From Lactobacillus sp. ESL0677 (lineage in GTDB: Bacteria > Bacillota > Bacilli > Lactobacillales > Lactobacillaceae): a stretch of 64,000 nucleotides of DNA. Shown here piece by piece: positions 51,344 through 61,250 of this stretch (position 1 is its first letter; every line of letters starts with the position of its first letter). A program made the translations under genes and the position numbers. The notes under the pieces were generated by a model. It worked only from the letters and a program-made list of their open reading frames with translations. It was not told where the DNA came from and did no database searches. The stretch spans positions 1,736,001 to 1,800,000 of the forward strand of contig NZ_CP113946.1 of assembly GCF_029392875.1 (NCBI RefSeq), given 5' to 3'.

Positions 51344-53098
51344 TCAATTATTACCAATCAAATTCGCTGTCGCCTTATTTTTTAATGGAATATTCGTCTT
51401 AAAAATCGTACCGTTGTCATCAGTCTCAATCTGCAGCTGACTACTGGTACCATACAAACCTTTGAGACGCATATTTAAATTATACAATGCTGTCCCGCTG
51501 CCTTTGGACTCACTAATTGGTTCTTTGCCTAAATGCTTAAAGACAATTGGATCAATCCCGTTGCCATTATCAATAACGGCGATTTCCATGTACTCATTGT
51601 CTAGCTGCTTAAGGCGAATAATAATCCGATTGCCCTGCTTACGTCCCTTGAAAGCATGACGAACCGCATTTTCAACAAAAATTTGCAGGCAAAATGATGG
51701 CAGTAATGTATCATCAGGAACACCAACTTGGTAGTCAATTGTAAATTTATTCGGAAAACGCAGCTTTTCAATACTCATGTACGAATCAACATGACGTCTT
51801 TCTTCCTTGAGCGTTACCTCTTTTTCCTGACCATTGCGTAAGCTTGACCTAAAGAAGACACTCAGCTGCATTAATGCTTGGTGCGCCTTCTCCACATTAA
51901 CCCGCATTAACGCACTAATTGTATTAATCGCATTAAAGAAGAAGTGCGGATTTATCTGTACCTGTAAGGCTCTAATTTCTGCTTCATTAAGTAAACTTGT
52001 CTGCTGCTCAGCGATTCCGATGGCTAATTGCCCTGAAAAAATCATGGCGAGACCGCGAACCAAATTTTCTTCAACCACCGTCATTTTACTACCCTCACAG
52101 AAATAAACTTTAAGTGCACCGATTGTTTGGTCATTGACACGCAAAGGAAAAACAATTGCGGAAGTTAACGGACAGGATGGTTCCGGACAGCCAATTTCCT
52201 CTTTGGTATATGCCAGCTTTTCTTTTCCTGTTAAAATCGCGCTCTTGGATAAGTCCGTCATTACGGGCTCGCCAGCTATATGATGATCCTCGCCAGCTCC
52301 AATATTTGACAGAACATTTACGCGGTCGGTCAAACCCACCGCATCAAAATTAGTATACTTTTTAATAATTCGACACACATGGTCGGCTGAGTCAAAGTCT
52401 AAGCCATTACGAAAATACGGCAATGTTTTATTCGTTAATTCCAAAACATCCTTAGTCTGAACCGCCTTTAACTGCCGTTCATTAGATAGATACGTCCGCA
52501 GAATTTCAATAAATAAACTCGCACCGATTGTATTCAGCAGAACCATTGGCACAAAAATCAGCTTGATCAGGCCATACCCGTGGAAAGTAAAGATGAATGC
52601 CATTTGAATCAATTCCGCAAAGAAGGCCAAGACAGCAACCCAAGGCGTTGATGGGTAAAGATTATCGCCCTTAACGCGGTCGCCGCAGATACCAACAAGA
52701 TAACCGATTAGAACTGAACTAACAATATAAAAATAATCGGAAAAGCCACCAAAAATAACCCGGTGCAAGCCGCCAACCAGACCAACCAGCATCCCGACGT
52801 AGGGGCCACCTGTCAAACTAGCTGCAGTAATCACCAAAATCCGCGTATTCGCTATTGAATCCGATTGCGGCAAACCTGTAATAATCAATGGTGTCACTAC
52901 TTCCTTAGAACTAGAAATCTCAACACCAGTCAAATTAGCCATCACAACAAAAAGTGCAAAAATAATTGTCAGCCAAATTTGCGACTTAACTGTTCTTTTT
53001 TCAATTAAATTTCTAAAAAAGCTCATGTTAACAAGCAAAAATGCTAGCAACATAATAATGCCTAGCCGTTCCATCAGCAAAATCAATAAGTTAAACAT
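51344..53098 (-). CDS. lytS: LytS-type sensor histidine kinase
   Basis: 584 residues. N-terminal 5TMR_LYT membrane sensor (about 1-200, six helices), a GAF-like domain (225-360, with CPEPSCPL), His_kinase domain with phospho-His in QINPHFFFNAINTISAL (near 393) and HATPase (LQIFVENAVRHAF, VIDNGNGID, GSGTALYNLNMRL). LytS relatives sense extracellular pyruvate or membrane potential changes. Co-transcribed with lytR. Confidence 0.9.
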   Translation of the reverse strand: MFNLLILLMERLGIIMLLAFLLVNMSFFRNLIEKRTVKSQIWLTIIFALFVVMANLTGVEISSSKEVVTPLIITGLPQSDSIANTRILVITAASLTGGPYVGMLVGLVGGLHRVIFGGFSDYFYIVSSVLIGYLVGICGDRVKGDNLYPSTPWVAVLAFFAELIQMAFIFTFHGYGLIKLIFVPMVLLNTIGASLFIEILRTYLSNERQLKAVQTKDVLELTNKTLPYFRNGLDFDSADHVCRIIKKYTNFDAVGLTDRVNVLSNIGAGEDHHIAGEPVMTDLSKSAILTGKEKLAYTKEEIGCPEPSCPLTSAIVFPLRVNDQTIGALKVYFCEGSKMTVVEENLVRGLAMIFSGQLAIGIAEQQTSLLNEAEIRALQVQINPHFFFNAINTISALMRVNVEKAHQALMQLSVFFRSSLRNGQEKEVTLKEERRHVDSYMSIEKLRFPNKFTIDYQVGVPDDTLLPSFCLQIFVENAVRHAFKGRKQGNRIIIRLKQLDNEYMEIAVIDNGNGIDPIVFKHLGKEPISESKGSGTALYNLNMRLKGLYGTSSQLQIETDDNGTIFKTNIPLKNKATANLIGNN

Positions 53099-53222
53099 TG
53101 TTATACTCCCAAATCTTTATCTTATTACATTATTATTGCACAAAATGAAATTAAATTGCTGCAAACTGCTATCAAAAAAAGCTTCATTAAGTTATAACTT
53201 AACAAAACTTTTTAATTAATAT

Positions 53223-54626
53223 TTATTTATTTTCTTCCTTAGCTGTTGGCAAGCCAAACGAGCCAATTAAACCAATTACCGCAAAGACTAACATCAGAAT
53301 AAAGCCCCAATGATAACCTGTTGCCAAAGCCGCACCATTGTTCACACCGGCATTAGCTGACCCCAAGGTTACAACTAGCATTGCTAGGGCTGTTCCCAGC
53401 GACCCGCCAATTTGCCGGATTGTTGATGAACCTGCATTAGCATGAGCAGTCATGTTTGCCTGAACCTGATTAATTCCGGCAGTGAAAGTCGTCATCATCG
53501 TAAAGGAAATCCCGACCATTCGCAATGCATAACACAGACCGATTACTACCAAACTAGTCTGCGTGCTGAACGTTAACATTGGCAAGGTCCCAATTACTAG
53601 CATTGCAAAGCCAAATAACGATAGCTTTTTAATCCCTAATTTGTCATACAAAGTTCCTGATACCGGATTGCAAATAATCATTAACAATGCTCCCGGCATC
53701 ATTACCAACCCAGAAGTCAGAGCTGATTCGCCACGCGTTGTTTGCAAATATAGTGGCAGCACCAATTCAATCCCGACCATCGCTAAGTTACTAAGCGTGC
53801 TTAATAGAGTACATAAATCAAATTTGAGATTTTTAAACACCCGAATATCAAGCAAAGGATCTTGCATGTGTAATTGCCGCAGACAAAAGAGATAGATAAT
53901 TATGATACCCACAATTAAGACTAAGCCTAACATCAACGTGATTTTGCCAGTATTACCGATTTCTGACAAAGCATACAAGATTAAGCCAAACCCAAAAATT
54001 GATTCTAAAAATGAAATCACATCTGTTGTGCTCATGTGTGGGGTAGTAATATTTTGCACCGCAAAAATTGCACAAACAGTCACTATTCCACTAGTTACAC
54101 TCAAAATGATAAAAAGCATCTGCCAGCCAGAATATTTTAAAATTAACCCAGAAATTGTTGGGCCAACAGCTGGACCAAAGCCAATGACTAAGCCGGTGAT
54201 TCCCATTGCCATGCCCCGCTTTTCAGGTGGGAACATCATCAAAATCACATTCTGAATAAACGGCATCAATCCACCTGCTGCAATTGCTTCAATAATCCGC
54301 CCAGTCAGCAAAACGTAAAAATTAGGTGCAAAAACACAAATTATAGAACCGATGAAGAAGATGCCCATCATCATTAAATAATTTTGCTTCATATTAAATG
54401 ATTCAAAAATCCAAGCCGACATTGGAATCATTAGCCCAACCACCAATAAGTACGCTGTCGTCAGCCATTGCGCCGTCGATTGACTAACGCCAAAAGCGCG
54501 CATAATTGTTGGCAAGGCATTATTCAAGAAGGTCTCTGCTAACAGTGCCACAAAGGCACCAAATAGCAGAACCGCCATCATTAAATTTCGCTTTTTTGTC
54601 GAAATTTGTTTTATTTCTTGCGTCAT
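53223..54626 (-). CDS. MFS multidrug exporter (DHA2/EmrB family)
   Basis: 467 residues, 13-14 membrane helices, with family motifs: SQSTAQWLTTAYLLVVGLMIPMSAW (helices 1-2), GRIIEAIAAGGLMPFIQNVILMMFPPEKRGMAMGI (motif A/B region), GFGPAVGPTISGLIL (motif C of exporters). It pumps drugs or toxic metabolites using the proton gradient. The operator TGTAGTAAGCTACA in front of its start matches the one in front of the upstream marR gene, so MarR probably represses both. Confidence 0.88.
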   Translation of the reverse strand: MTQEIKQISTKKRNLMMAVLLFGAFVALLAETFLNNALPTIMRAFGVSQSTAQWLTTAYLLVVGLMIPMSAWIFESFNMKQNYLMMMGIFFIGSIICVFAPNFYVLLTGRIIEAIAAGGLMPFIQNVILMMFPPEKRGMAMGITGLVIGFGPAVGPTISGLILKYSGWQMLFIILSVTSGIVTVCAIFAVQNITTPHMSTTDVISFLESIFGFGLILYALSEIGNTGKITLMLGLVLIVGIIIIYLFCLRQLHMQDPLLDIRVFKNLKFDLCTLLSTLSNLAMVGIELVLPLYLQTTRGESALTSGLVMMPGALLMIICNPVSGTLYDKLGIKKLSLFGFAMLVIGTLPMLTFSTQTSLVVIGLCYALRMVGISFTMMTTFTAGINQVQANMTAHANAGSSTIRQIGGSLGTALAMLVVTLGSANAGVNNGAALATGYHWGFILMLVFAVIGLIGSFGLPTAKEENK

Positions 54627-54640
54627 ATTTTCTCCTTTTA

Positions 54641-54654
54641 TGTAGTAAGCTACA
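54641..54654. promoter_or_regulatory. MarR operator upstream of the MFS gene
   Basis: TGTAGTAAGCTACA, an inverted repeat TGTAG-N4-CTACA, 15 bp before the MFS start codon. Confidence 0.65.
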
Positions 54655-54674
54655 TTTTTAGCAATAATAAGAAA

Positions 54675-55127
54675 TTAGAAGTTAGCGATAATCTGATTTA
54701 AAAATGTTTCTAATTGGTTAACATCTTGCGCACTAAGACCAGCGACAATTTGACCATTGATTTTATCCATAATCATATGAATCTCCGTAATGTTTTCATC
54801 AATTAGTTTAAATCCAGCGGCCGACAAGGTCAGTACAATTTGCCGTTGATCACTCTGCAAATGTGCTGTTTGAATAAAATCATTATCTGCTAATCGTTTT
54901 ACAATTCCGCGAATTGTCGGGTGGCTAAGTACAAAAGTATCAGCGATTTCTTTTTGCGTAATTGTTCTGCCCTTGGAATCATATAAATAAACCAAAAGCG
55001 AAATTTGCGCTCCAGTTAAGGAATAATTTTGAAATAGACTGGCAAAATGATTGTTTAGTTCCTTCTCAATTAATGTATTGGCAATTTTTATCTTAGGTCC
55101 TAAGCGATTTAAAAGTTTATCAGACAT
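54675..55127 (-). CDS. MarR-family repressor
   Basis: 150 residues, start ATG 55127 with AAGGAAG; the longer upstream frame runs through the operator and is not used. Winged helix: TGAQISLLVYLYDSKGRTITQKEIADTFVLSHPTIRGIVKRLADNDFIQTAHLQSDQRQIVLTLSAAG. It is transcribed toward the MFS exporter and probably controls both genes through twin operators. Ligand unknown. Confidence 0.87.
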   Translation of the reverse strand: MSDKLLNRLGPKIKIANTLIEKELNNHFASLFQNYSLTGAQISLLVYLYDSKGRTITQKEIADTFVLSHPTIRGIVKRLADNDFIQTAHLQSDQRQIVLTLSAAGFKLIDENITEIHMIMDKINGQIVAGLSAQDVNQLETFLNQIIANF

Positions 55128-55147
55128 ACTTAGCTTCCTTTCCGTTA

Positions 55148-55161
55148 TGTAGTATACTACA
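55148..55161. promoter_or_regulatory. MarR operator overlapping its own promoter
   Basis: Perfect 14-bp palindrome TGTAGTATACTACA. Its TATACT centre is also the -10 box of a promoter with TTGATT upstream (18 bp), so binding would block the polymerase. Confidence 0.75.
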
Positions 55162-55326
55162 TTTTTATCATGACAATCAACACGCTCAATAATAAAAACA
55201 ATCATAAGCATTCAGGTAAATAATTTTTTTAGATCCCAAATTCTCTTTGCTCACCAATATAATTAGATTATAATTAAAATAAAATTGGTTTACCGTTAAT
55301 GATACTACCAAGTTTGAGGTAACTAA

Positions 55327-56247
55327 ATGGACTTATTAACAACTATTCATAACCAAGGATTAATTTTAGACGGCGCAATGTCTGATGAACTTGAAAAGCA
55401 GGGAGTGCCAACAAATAATAGACTATGGACAGCAGCTGCATTAAAGGACAACCTGCAGGCCGTGTATCAAGCACACTGGGACTACCTCCAAGCAGGTGCC
55501 CAACTAATTATTACTGATACCTATCAAGCAAACATTCCAGCCTTCATTAAGGCTGGTTATAATGAACAAGAAGCCAAAGAACTGATCACTAATGCGGTTA
55601 AAATCGCTAAAAAAGCACGTGATAATTTCCAGCGAAAGACTGGCAAACACAACTTTGTCGCTGCTTCCGTTGGCTCTTACGGTGCTTATTTAGCAAACGG
55701 CAATGAGTTCTGCGGTGATTACAACCTCACACCTGACGAATATCTTGACTTTCATTTACCTCGTTTAAAAACAATCATCACACAGCAGCCGGACTGTCTT
55801 GCAATCGAAACCCAACCCAAATTAACAGAAGTTACAGCACTTTTAACTTGGCTAGCCAAAAATGAGCCACAAATTCCCGTTTATGCTAGTTTTACACTGC
55901 ACGATACCGTACGCATTAGCGACGGCACTAGCTTAAAAAAAGTTGTTGAAACCGTTAATAACTATCCACAAGTTTTTGCAGTTGGTGTCAATTGCGTTAA
56001 GCCAACTTTAGTCACACCAGCAATCAAAACAATTCGCCAATTTACTGATAAAGAAATCGTTGTCTATCCTAATCAGGGCTATGCCTATGACTCATTTTCT
56101 AAAACTTGGCTAAAAATCAAACGAACAACCGACTTCTATCAAGGCACCAAAGAATGGTACGAGGCAGGAGCTCATTTAATCGGTGGCTGCTGCACAACTG
56201 GGCCAGAACAAACACGTGAAATTGCTCGTGCTTTTCAAGAAATTTAG
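55327..56247 (+). CDS. mmuM: Homocysteine S-methyltransferase
   Basis: 306 residues, (beta/alpha)8 zinc enzyme. Zinc ligands: Cys in VGVNCVKP (near 218) and the Cys pair in GGCCTTGPEQT (near 285). N-terminal LILDGAMSDELEKQG is typical. MmuM makes methionine from homocysteine with S-methylmethionine or SAM as methyl donor. Start ATG 55327 follows TTGAGGTAA. No S-methylmethionine permease gene is adjacent. Confidence 0.88.
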   Translation: MDLLTTIHNQGLILDGAMSDELEKQGVPTNNRLWTAAALKDNLQAVYQAHWDYLQAGAQLIITDTYQANIPAFIKAGYNEQEAKELITNAVKIAKKARDNFQRKTGKHNFVAASVGSYGAYLANGNEFCGDYNLTPDEYLDFHLPRLKTIITQQPDCLAIETQPKLTEVTALLTWLAKNEPQIPVYASFTLHDTVRISDGTSLKKVVETVNNYPQVFAVGVNCVKPTLVTPAIKTIRQFTDKEIVVYPNQGYAYDSFSKTWLKIKRTTDFYQGTKEWYEAGAHLIGGCCTTGPEQTREIARAFQEI

Positions 56248-56327
56248 TTTAACTTAATTATTTTGTATAGCTTTCTTAAGATATTGCGATTAAACTGACA
56301 ATATATAAATAATCAGGGAGGGCTATA

Positions 56328-56534
56328 ATGGGCTTTATTCTTATGATGGGTGGCTTAATTATCGGTGGTGCTTTAATCTACATCGCACTGTCTGGTACTG
56401 CCAACCATACCTTAAAATATTTAACTTTATCAGTCGGCAGTATAGCTTTATTAGGTGGTCTGGTCCTACTATTAGCGCCAGCATTTTCACATCAAATTTA
56501 TGATTGGTTATATGTATTAATCACAAATCATTAA
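56328..56534 (+). CDS. Small two-helix membrane protein, unknown function
   Basis: 68 residues with an excellent GGGAGGG ribosome binding site. Two hydrophobic helices (about 2-22 and 31-55) and almost no soluble part; Gly-rich first helix. No family recognised. It stands between mmuM and a terminator and may be transcribed separately. Confidence 0.6.
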   Translation: MGFILMMGGLIIGGALIYIALSGTANHTLKYLTLSVGSIALLGGLVLLLAPAFSHQIYDWLYVLITNH

Positions 56535-56543
56535 TTATAAGTA

Positions 56544-56578
56544 TAAAAATAGAGTAGCTTTTAGCTACTCTATTTTGT
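56544..56578. terminator. Bidirectional terminator
   Basis: Perfect stem AAAATAGAGTAGCT/AGCTACTCTATTTT with loop TTT, serving the small membrane protein gene and the flavoprotein operon. Confidence 0.88.
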
Positions 56579-56595
56579 TCCCAATTATTTATATT

Positions 56596-58041
56596 TTAAC
56601 TCTTTTTAGCAATTGCCTTAATTGCATTTCTACCAGAGAAGATACAGTATCCAGCATGCGTACCAGGTACATTAACGCCGTATGTATCACCGTAAAGAAC
56701 GGCTGAACCATCGCTACCAATTGCGTACAAGCCTTCAATTGGACGACCTTTAGTATCCAATACTTCGTTATTAACATTAACACGTAAGCCATCACCAGTA
56801 GTGTATGCACCAACGCCTAATTCAATTGCGTAAAATGGGCCATCACCATCAACAGGCAACATGTACTTAGCTGGCTTATGGAAGTCAGTATCTTCACCTT
56901 TTGCGGCCATCTCATTGTAATGCTTAACGTAAGCTGGCAAGTTTGGCGTATCAATTTCTTTAGCTAATTCTTCAATTGTAGCAGCCTTGTGTAAGAACTT
57001 GCGACCATCTTTTTCAGCCTTTTCAATGTCATCACGCAAAGTTGGGTACCGATCTTCTGGTACCATTGGCTTCATTGAGCGTGGATATGACTTGTCGGTA
57101 AAGTCATCCAGAATCTTTTGGCTAAAGATACAGAAGACACGTCTTTGCCGGTTCATGGCATTACCTTCATTAGCCCAGTTAACAACACAAGCGGCCTCAT
57201 CAACAAAACGCTCGCCAAGTTCGTTAACCCACATTTGTGGTTGGTCACAAACTGAACTCCACATTGCTGTTCCCCACAGCTTAAATGCTGGAATAGTGTC
57301 ATCCTTAAATTGACCACCAAACATCATTGACATTCCAGTGAAGTACTTCTGAGCTCCCAAGTTCCAAGCAAGACGCAGACCATCACCTGTACTCTTACCT
57401 GAGTTAACAGGGATTACATTATCTGGATTTTGGTGAGGGGTACTGCCAAATAATTTCTTATCATTCAGGTAGCCACCGGCAGCTAAGACAACGTTCTTGG
57501 CATTAACAACCTTAGTTGCACCATCTTCAACTGTTGTCAAAGTTACGGAATAAGTATGATCGGCGTTTGGCTCAACGTCCGTAACTTTAGTCAGTGTCTT
57601 AATAACTAGACCCTTACCCTTAGCGTATGGTTCCAAGCCATTATGAATAGCGTCATGGCCCTTACCTTCAAACAAGTGCCAAGTTCTAACACTAGTACCC
57701 ATGTTGACAACCATCCAGAACTTAACACCACGATCTTGCAGCCAAGAAACATTCTTGCCGGCATTATCAATGTAGCGTTGCCACATTCTGCCGTCACCCT
57801 TATAGTGAGAATAATTTAATTCTTCTTCAAGCAGTTCCTTCTTGTCAATTACGGCGTTGTCTTTCTTCTGCAATTCGGAATCAGCAGCAAACACACCTTC
57901 AACATAGTTACCAGTACCACCTGTTGTCTTGCCTTTTTCTACTAATAAGGTCTTCAAGTTGTTATCAACAGCTTCAGTTGCGGCAGCAAAACCAGCAAGA
58001 CCAGCACCAACAATGACAACATCATATTGTTCTTCTGTCAT
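56596..58041 (-). CDS. Fumarate-reductase-like FAD flavoprotein (no FMN domain), third of cluster
   Basis: 481 residues, FAD_binding_2 family. FAD site VVIVGAGLAGFAAATEAV (9-26), ATPase-like LLVEKGKTTGGTGNYVEG, C-terminal FAD contact VNVPGTHAGYCIFSGRNAI. It lacks the FMN-binding and heme domains of full fumarate reductases. The segment after GERFVDE contains no Arg where flavocytochrome c carries the proton-donating Arg (TTRD). The protein has no export signal. It is the last gene of a four-gene operon and probably reduces an unsaturated carboxylic acid or enone, receiving electrons from a free flavin or another protein. Substrate unknown. Confidence 0.8.
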   Translation of the reverse strand: MTEEQYDVVIVGAGLAGFAAATEAVDNNLKTLLVEKGKTTGGTGNYVEGVFAADSELQKKDNAVIDKKELLEEELNYSHYKGDGRMWQRYIDNAGKNVSWLQDRGVKFWMVVNMGTSVRTWHLFEGKGHDAIHNGLEPYAKGKGLVIKTLTKVTDVEPNADHTYSVTLTTVEDGATKVVNAKNVVLAAGGYLNDKKLFGSTPHQNPDNVIPVNSGKSTGDGLRLAWNLGAQKYFTGMSMMFGGQFKDDTIPAFKLWGTAMWSSVCDQPQMWVNELGERFVDEAACVVNWANEGNAMNRQRRVFCIFSQKILDDFTDKSYPRSMKPMVPEDRYPTLRDDIEKAEKDGRKFLHKAATIEELAKEIDTPNLPAYVKHYNEMAAKGEDTDFHKPAKYMLPVDGDGPFYAIELGVGAYTTGDGLRVNVNNEVLDTKGRPIEGLYAIGSDGSAVLYGDTYGVNVPGTHAGYCIFSGRNAIKAIAKKS

Positions 58042-58111
58042 AATTTAATACCTCGTTTTAACAAAAACATGCACAAATTAAATCACCTTTAATCTGCACA
58101 TGTTATTACTT

Positions 58112-59974
58112 TTAATTCTTTTTAGCGGTTTGTGCTGCATCAATTCCGGCTAATCTACCCGAAATATATGCAAAGCCTAAAGTTCCACCTTCAAAGTCAA
58201 CATATGCCTTACCATACATCCCTGAAGCATCAGCACCAGTTACATATAAGTTTGGAACTGGTTCGCCTTCTGGCGTTAAAGCGTGCATCTTTTCATCAAT
58301 TGTTGCACCACCAAGAGTACCCAAATTACGAGCAATATATTTAACTGCGTAAAATGGTCCTTCTTCAACTGGAACCATCCGCTTAGTATCCGAGAAGAAT
58401 AAGTCATCTTCACCCGTCTTCTTAGCGTTATTGTATTGGGCAACAGATTTCTTTAAGTTTTCTTTATCAACGCCCATCTTTTCAGCTAACTCGTCAATTG
58501 TTTGACCAATAAAGACAACATTGGTTGACTCAAGCTTATTCAACAAGCTAGTAAAGTCTGTCTTTTCATGTTCACGCTTAATATTCTCTTCAGTATCTGT
58601 TGGATAATTGAATTCCATGTAGAATTCACGGTGGTTCTTCCACTTGCCATAATGATCTTCAATGGCTACAGTTCCGCCTTCTTTAATCTTGTCAAGCATT
58701 GCTTGGTCAAGAATAACAAATTCAGTTTGCTTAGGTTGCTCAGATAATTCTGCACCGTGAACAGCAAAGTCCAAAGCATGAGTTTCACTAGCATAACGTT
58801 GACCGCGATTATTTACCCGCAAGTTCGGGAAGTCTGCCAAAGCATTGAGTGGCATCCAACCTGGGCCAACGAGTTTAGCCATTGCACCAATATCTTCATT
58901 ACTGAATGTTTGCCAGAAGTAGTGGGTTGAACCATTAATATGGTGAGCAGTACCTGCATCCCAAGCCATGTTCAAACCATCACCGGTGTTTTGCAAAACT
59001 TGTCCTTGTGTGCTGACATCACCCAAATATTCTTTACGCATTTCTGGGTTGCCACCAAAGCCACCTGTAGCGATAATGACCTTTTTAGCATGAACTTCAA
59101 GTTCACTATCATCACCTTGCGCAACAACACCAGTAACTGCACCAGTATCATCTTGCAACAACTTTTTAGCAGCAAAGCCAAAGTACATCTTACCGCCGAT
59201 TGACTTAAACTTCTCAATCAACTTAGTAATTGCTTTAGTACCACCTTCTTGGTAGCCGTGCAAGGTTGCAGGCATCCCAATATGGTCATAGCTACCACCA
59301 GTACCAGCATCAACTAACTTCATGATGGCACCATTTTCGTTCAGCCAGTCAACTGTCTTACCGGATTCATCAATAATCCGACGAACTAAGATTGAGTTCA
59401 TGTAACCTTGAGAAGCATCCATATATTCGTCATACAGCCACTTCTTAGAAACAACTTGGTTCAAATCTTTTTGTTGTTGACTATCAGCTGCAAACATCCC
59501 ACCAGCAAAAGTACCAGCACCAAGTGGTGAAATTGTCTTTTCAAGAAGGGCAACACTTACGCCTTCTTGCTTGGCAGCAAGTGCAGCTGCAGCACCGGCA
59601 GAACCAGCACCAACAACAGCAACATCGACATCAATTACTTCTTTAGCTGTACTTGAATTTTGCGCACTATTTTCTTTTAATGCTTCAAAGTCAACGTCAG
59701 CCTTACTTAAGGCTTCTTTAACACCCTCTAAGATTCCCCGTGAGGTTTCTGAAGCTCCCGATACAACATCGACATCTGCAGATTGCTTTTTCACAATCTT
59801 TTGTGCCATCTTATCAAAAGCATTAGCTTGTAAGCTACCTGGGCTGTATTCGTCAAGCGGTGTTACAGCAGTAATCTTATCAGCACTAACCTCAACTTCA
59901 AGGTTAATGATACTTTCCTTACCTTGACCTGAGCCAGTATACTTACCCGGCTTATCCGTAATTTTCTTTGTCAT
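58112..59974 (-). CDS. FMN- and FAD-containing fumarate-reductase-like flavoprotein
   Basis: 620 residues. Residues 10-92 are an FMN-binding domain with the covalent-flavin type motif DVVSGASETS (near 78). The FAD_binding_2 domain starts at VDVAVVGAGSAGAAAALAA (near 117); the C-terminal motif is VDFEGGTLGFAYISGRLAGIDAA. The architecture matches NADH-dependent or flavin-dependent reductases of the fumarate/urocanate/acrylate type in anaerobic and lactic bacteria. After GQRYASE no Arg is found at the fumarate-reductase acid position (THALDFAV instead). There is no signal peptide, so it should be cytoplasmic. Separated by 70 bp from the third flavoprotein gene. Confidence 0.85.
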   Translation of the reverse strand: MTKKITDKPGKYTGSGQGKESIINLEVEVSADKITAVTPLDEYSPGSLQANAFDKMAQKIVKKQSADVDVVSGASETSRGILEGVKEALSKADVDFEALKENSAQNSSTAKEVIDVDVAVVGAGSAGAAAALAAKQEGVSVALLEKTISPLGAGTFAGGMFAADSQQQKDLNQVVSKKWLYDEYMDASQGYMNSILVRRIIDESGKTVDWLNENGAIMKLVDAGTGGSYDHIGMPATLHGYQEGGTKAITKLIEKFKSIGGKMYFGFAAKKLLQDDTGAVTGVVAQGDDSELEVHAKKVIIATGGFGGNPEMRKEYLGDVSTQGQVLQNTGDGLNMAWDAGTAHHINGSTHYFWQTFSNEDIGAMAKLVGPGWMPLNALADFPNLRVNNRGQRYASETHALDFAVHGAELSEQPKQTEFVILDQAMLDKIKEGGTVAIEDHYGKWKNHREFYMEFNYPTDTEENIKREHEKTDFTSLLNKLESTNVVFIGQTIDELAEKMGVDKENLKKSVAQYNNAKKTGEDDLFFSDTKRMVPVEEGPFYAVKYIARNLGTLGGATIDEKMHALTPEGEPVPNLYVTGADASGMYGKAYVDFEGGTLGFAYISGRLAGIDAAQTAKKN

Positions 59975-60001
59975 AATTAAAATTCCTTTTATTAATTAAA
60001 A

Positions 60002-61219
60002 CTATCTGTGGTGTCTTGCAGCGTTAGCATCAGGCAAAATTGCCATTAAAATTGCTGTTACACCAAAAATTGTACCTTGAATGATAAATGTCAACATGAA
60101 GTTTGCTCCCGCAATTGATGAAATAATTACAGGTACAATGTATGACAATAATAATGAAATAGTACCAACTAAACCACCGGCAGAACCAGCATATTTAGGC
60201 CCGATTTCTGGGAATTGAATTGGTAATGCTTGGATGATTGGTCCTGTAATAGCGCCAAATAATCCACCTAAAATCAAAGCTACTAACAATACTGGACCAA
60301 CTGGAATGTACCAAGTTGCTGCCATCAATACAGCAGATAACAGAGTTACTAAAATCATAACAGGTTTAGCTTTACCAAATTTTGAAACAATCGCTGGGCC
60401 AAACATTGAACCACAAAGACTACCAATAGTAGCAATAGCAGCAACTTGCCCGGCTTGAGCAGGACTCATTCCTTTAGCAGCAAATGCCTGTGGCAAAATT
60501 CCAGAAAAGGCCATCGATGCAGCAGTACCACATCCACCACAAATACCAACGATCCAGGTTTTACCACTCTTAGCGGCAACCTTAAAGTAACTTAATGAAG
60601 ATTCAGGCTTAGCAGCTTGACCGGCTTGCTTAGGAATTTCTTCACCTTTAGGCACATCTCTAACAAATAATACCCAGCAAACAGCTAAAACAAGTAAAAC
60701 AACTGATGAGAAAATGTAAGCTGCTTGAACACTTGGGAACATTGGTCCAGTAATCTGTGACAACATAATCCCGACACTAGCAGCAGCAAAGAAAATACCC
60801 ATCGCTGTATTAGTATCTTGCTTGAACCAGATACCAAAGATTTTAATTGTATTAGCATTTAACAGTGCCATATAAACACCGAACATTAACAGCATTATCA
60901 TTAACGAGATAAAGTTACTAGCCCACAGTCTACCAAAAGCACCGATAACCGAAATTACTAACCCAACAGTAACAACTTTCTTAGCACCATATCTATCTGC
61001 TAATGAACCAGCAGGAATACTCAGGAATACGGCAACTAACATTGGTGCCATTAGTAAACTCGAGAATTGAGCTGGTGTAATATGTAATGCTGGCATAATT
61101 TGTGTTGCCAAAGCAGAAATTTGGAACTGAACATAGTTGCTAATCGCATCAAGTCCAGCAGCGATTGCCAAGATCACCCAACGGTAACTTGTCAATTTTG
61201 GTAATTGTTTTTCTTTCAT
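60002..61219 (-). CDS. MFS transporter of the flavoprotein cluster
   Basis: 405 residues, 12 membrane helices, MFS motif GSLADRYGAKKV between helices 2 and 3. The sequence resembles the organic-anion/oxalate-formate type more than drug exporters. Its place between reductase genes suggests uptake of the electron-accepting acid or exchange for its reduced product. C-terminus is ILPDANAARHHR. ATG 61219; weak ribosome binding site in an AGGGGATTTTAAATA context. Confidence 0.85.
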   Translation of the reverse strand: MKEKQLPKLTSYRWVILAIAAGLDAISNYVQFQISALATQIMPALHITPAQFSSLLMAPMLVAVFLSIPAGSLADRYGAKKVVTVGLVISVIGAFGRLWASNFISLMIMLLMFGVYMALLNANTIKIFGIWFKQDTNTAMGIFFAAASVGIMLSQITGPMFPSVQAAYIFSSVVLLVLAVCWVLFVRDVPKGEEIPKQAGQAAKPESSLSYFKVAAKSGKTWIVGICGGCGTAASMAFSGILPQAFAAKGMSPAQAGQVAAIATIGSLCGSMFGPAIVSKFGKAKPVMILVTLLSAVLMAATWYIPVGPVLLVALILGGLFGAITGPIIQALPIQFPEIGPKYAGSAGGLVGTISLLLSYIVPVIISSIAGANFMLTFIIQGTIFGVTAILMAILPDANAARHHR

Positions 61220-61250
61220 TATTTAAAATCCCCTTACTTTTAAATAAAAA

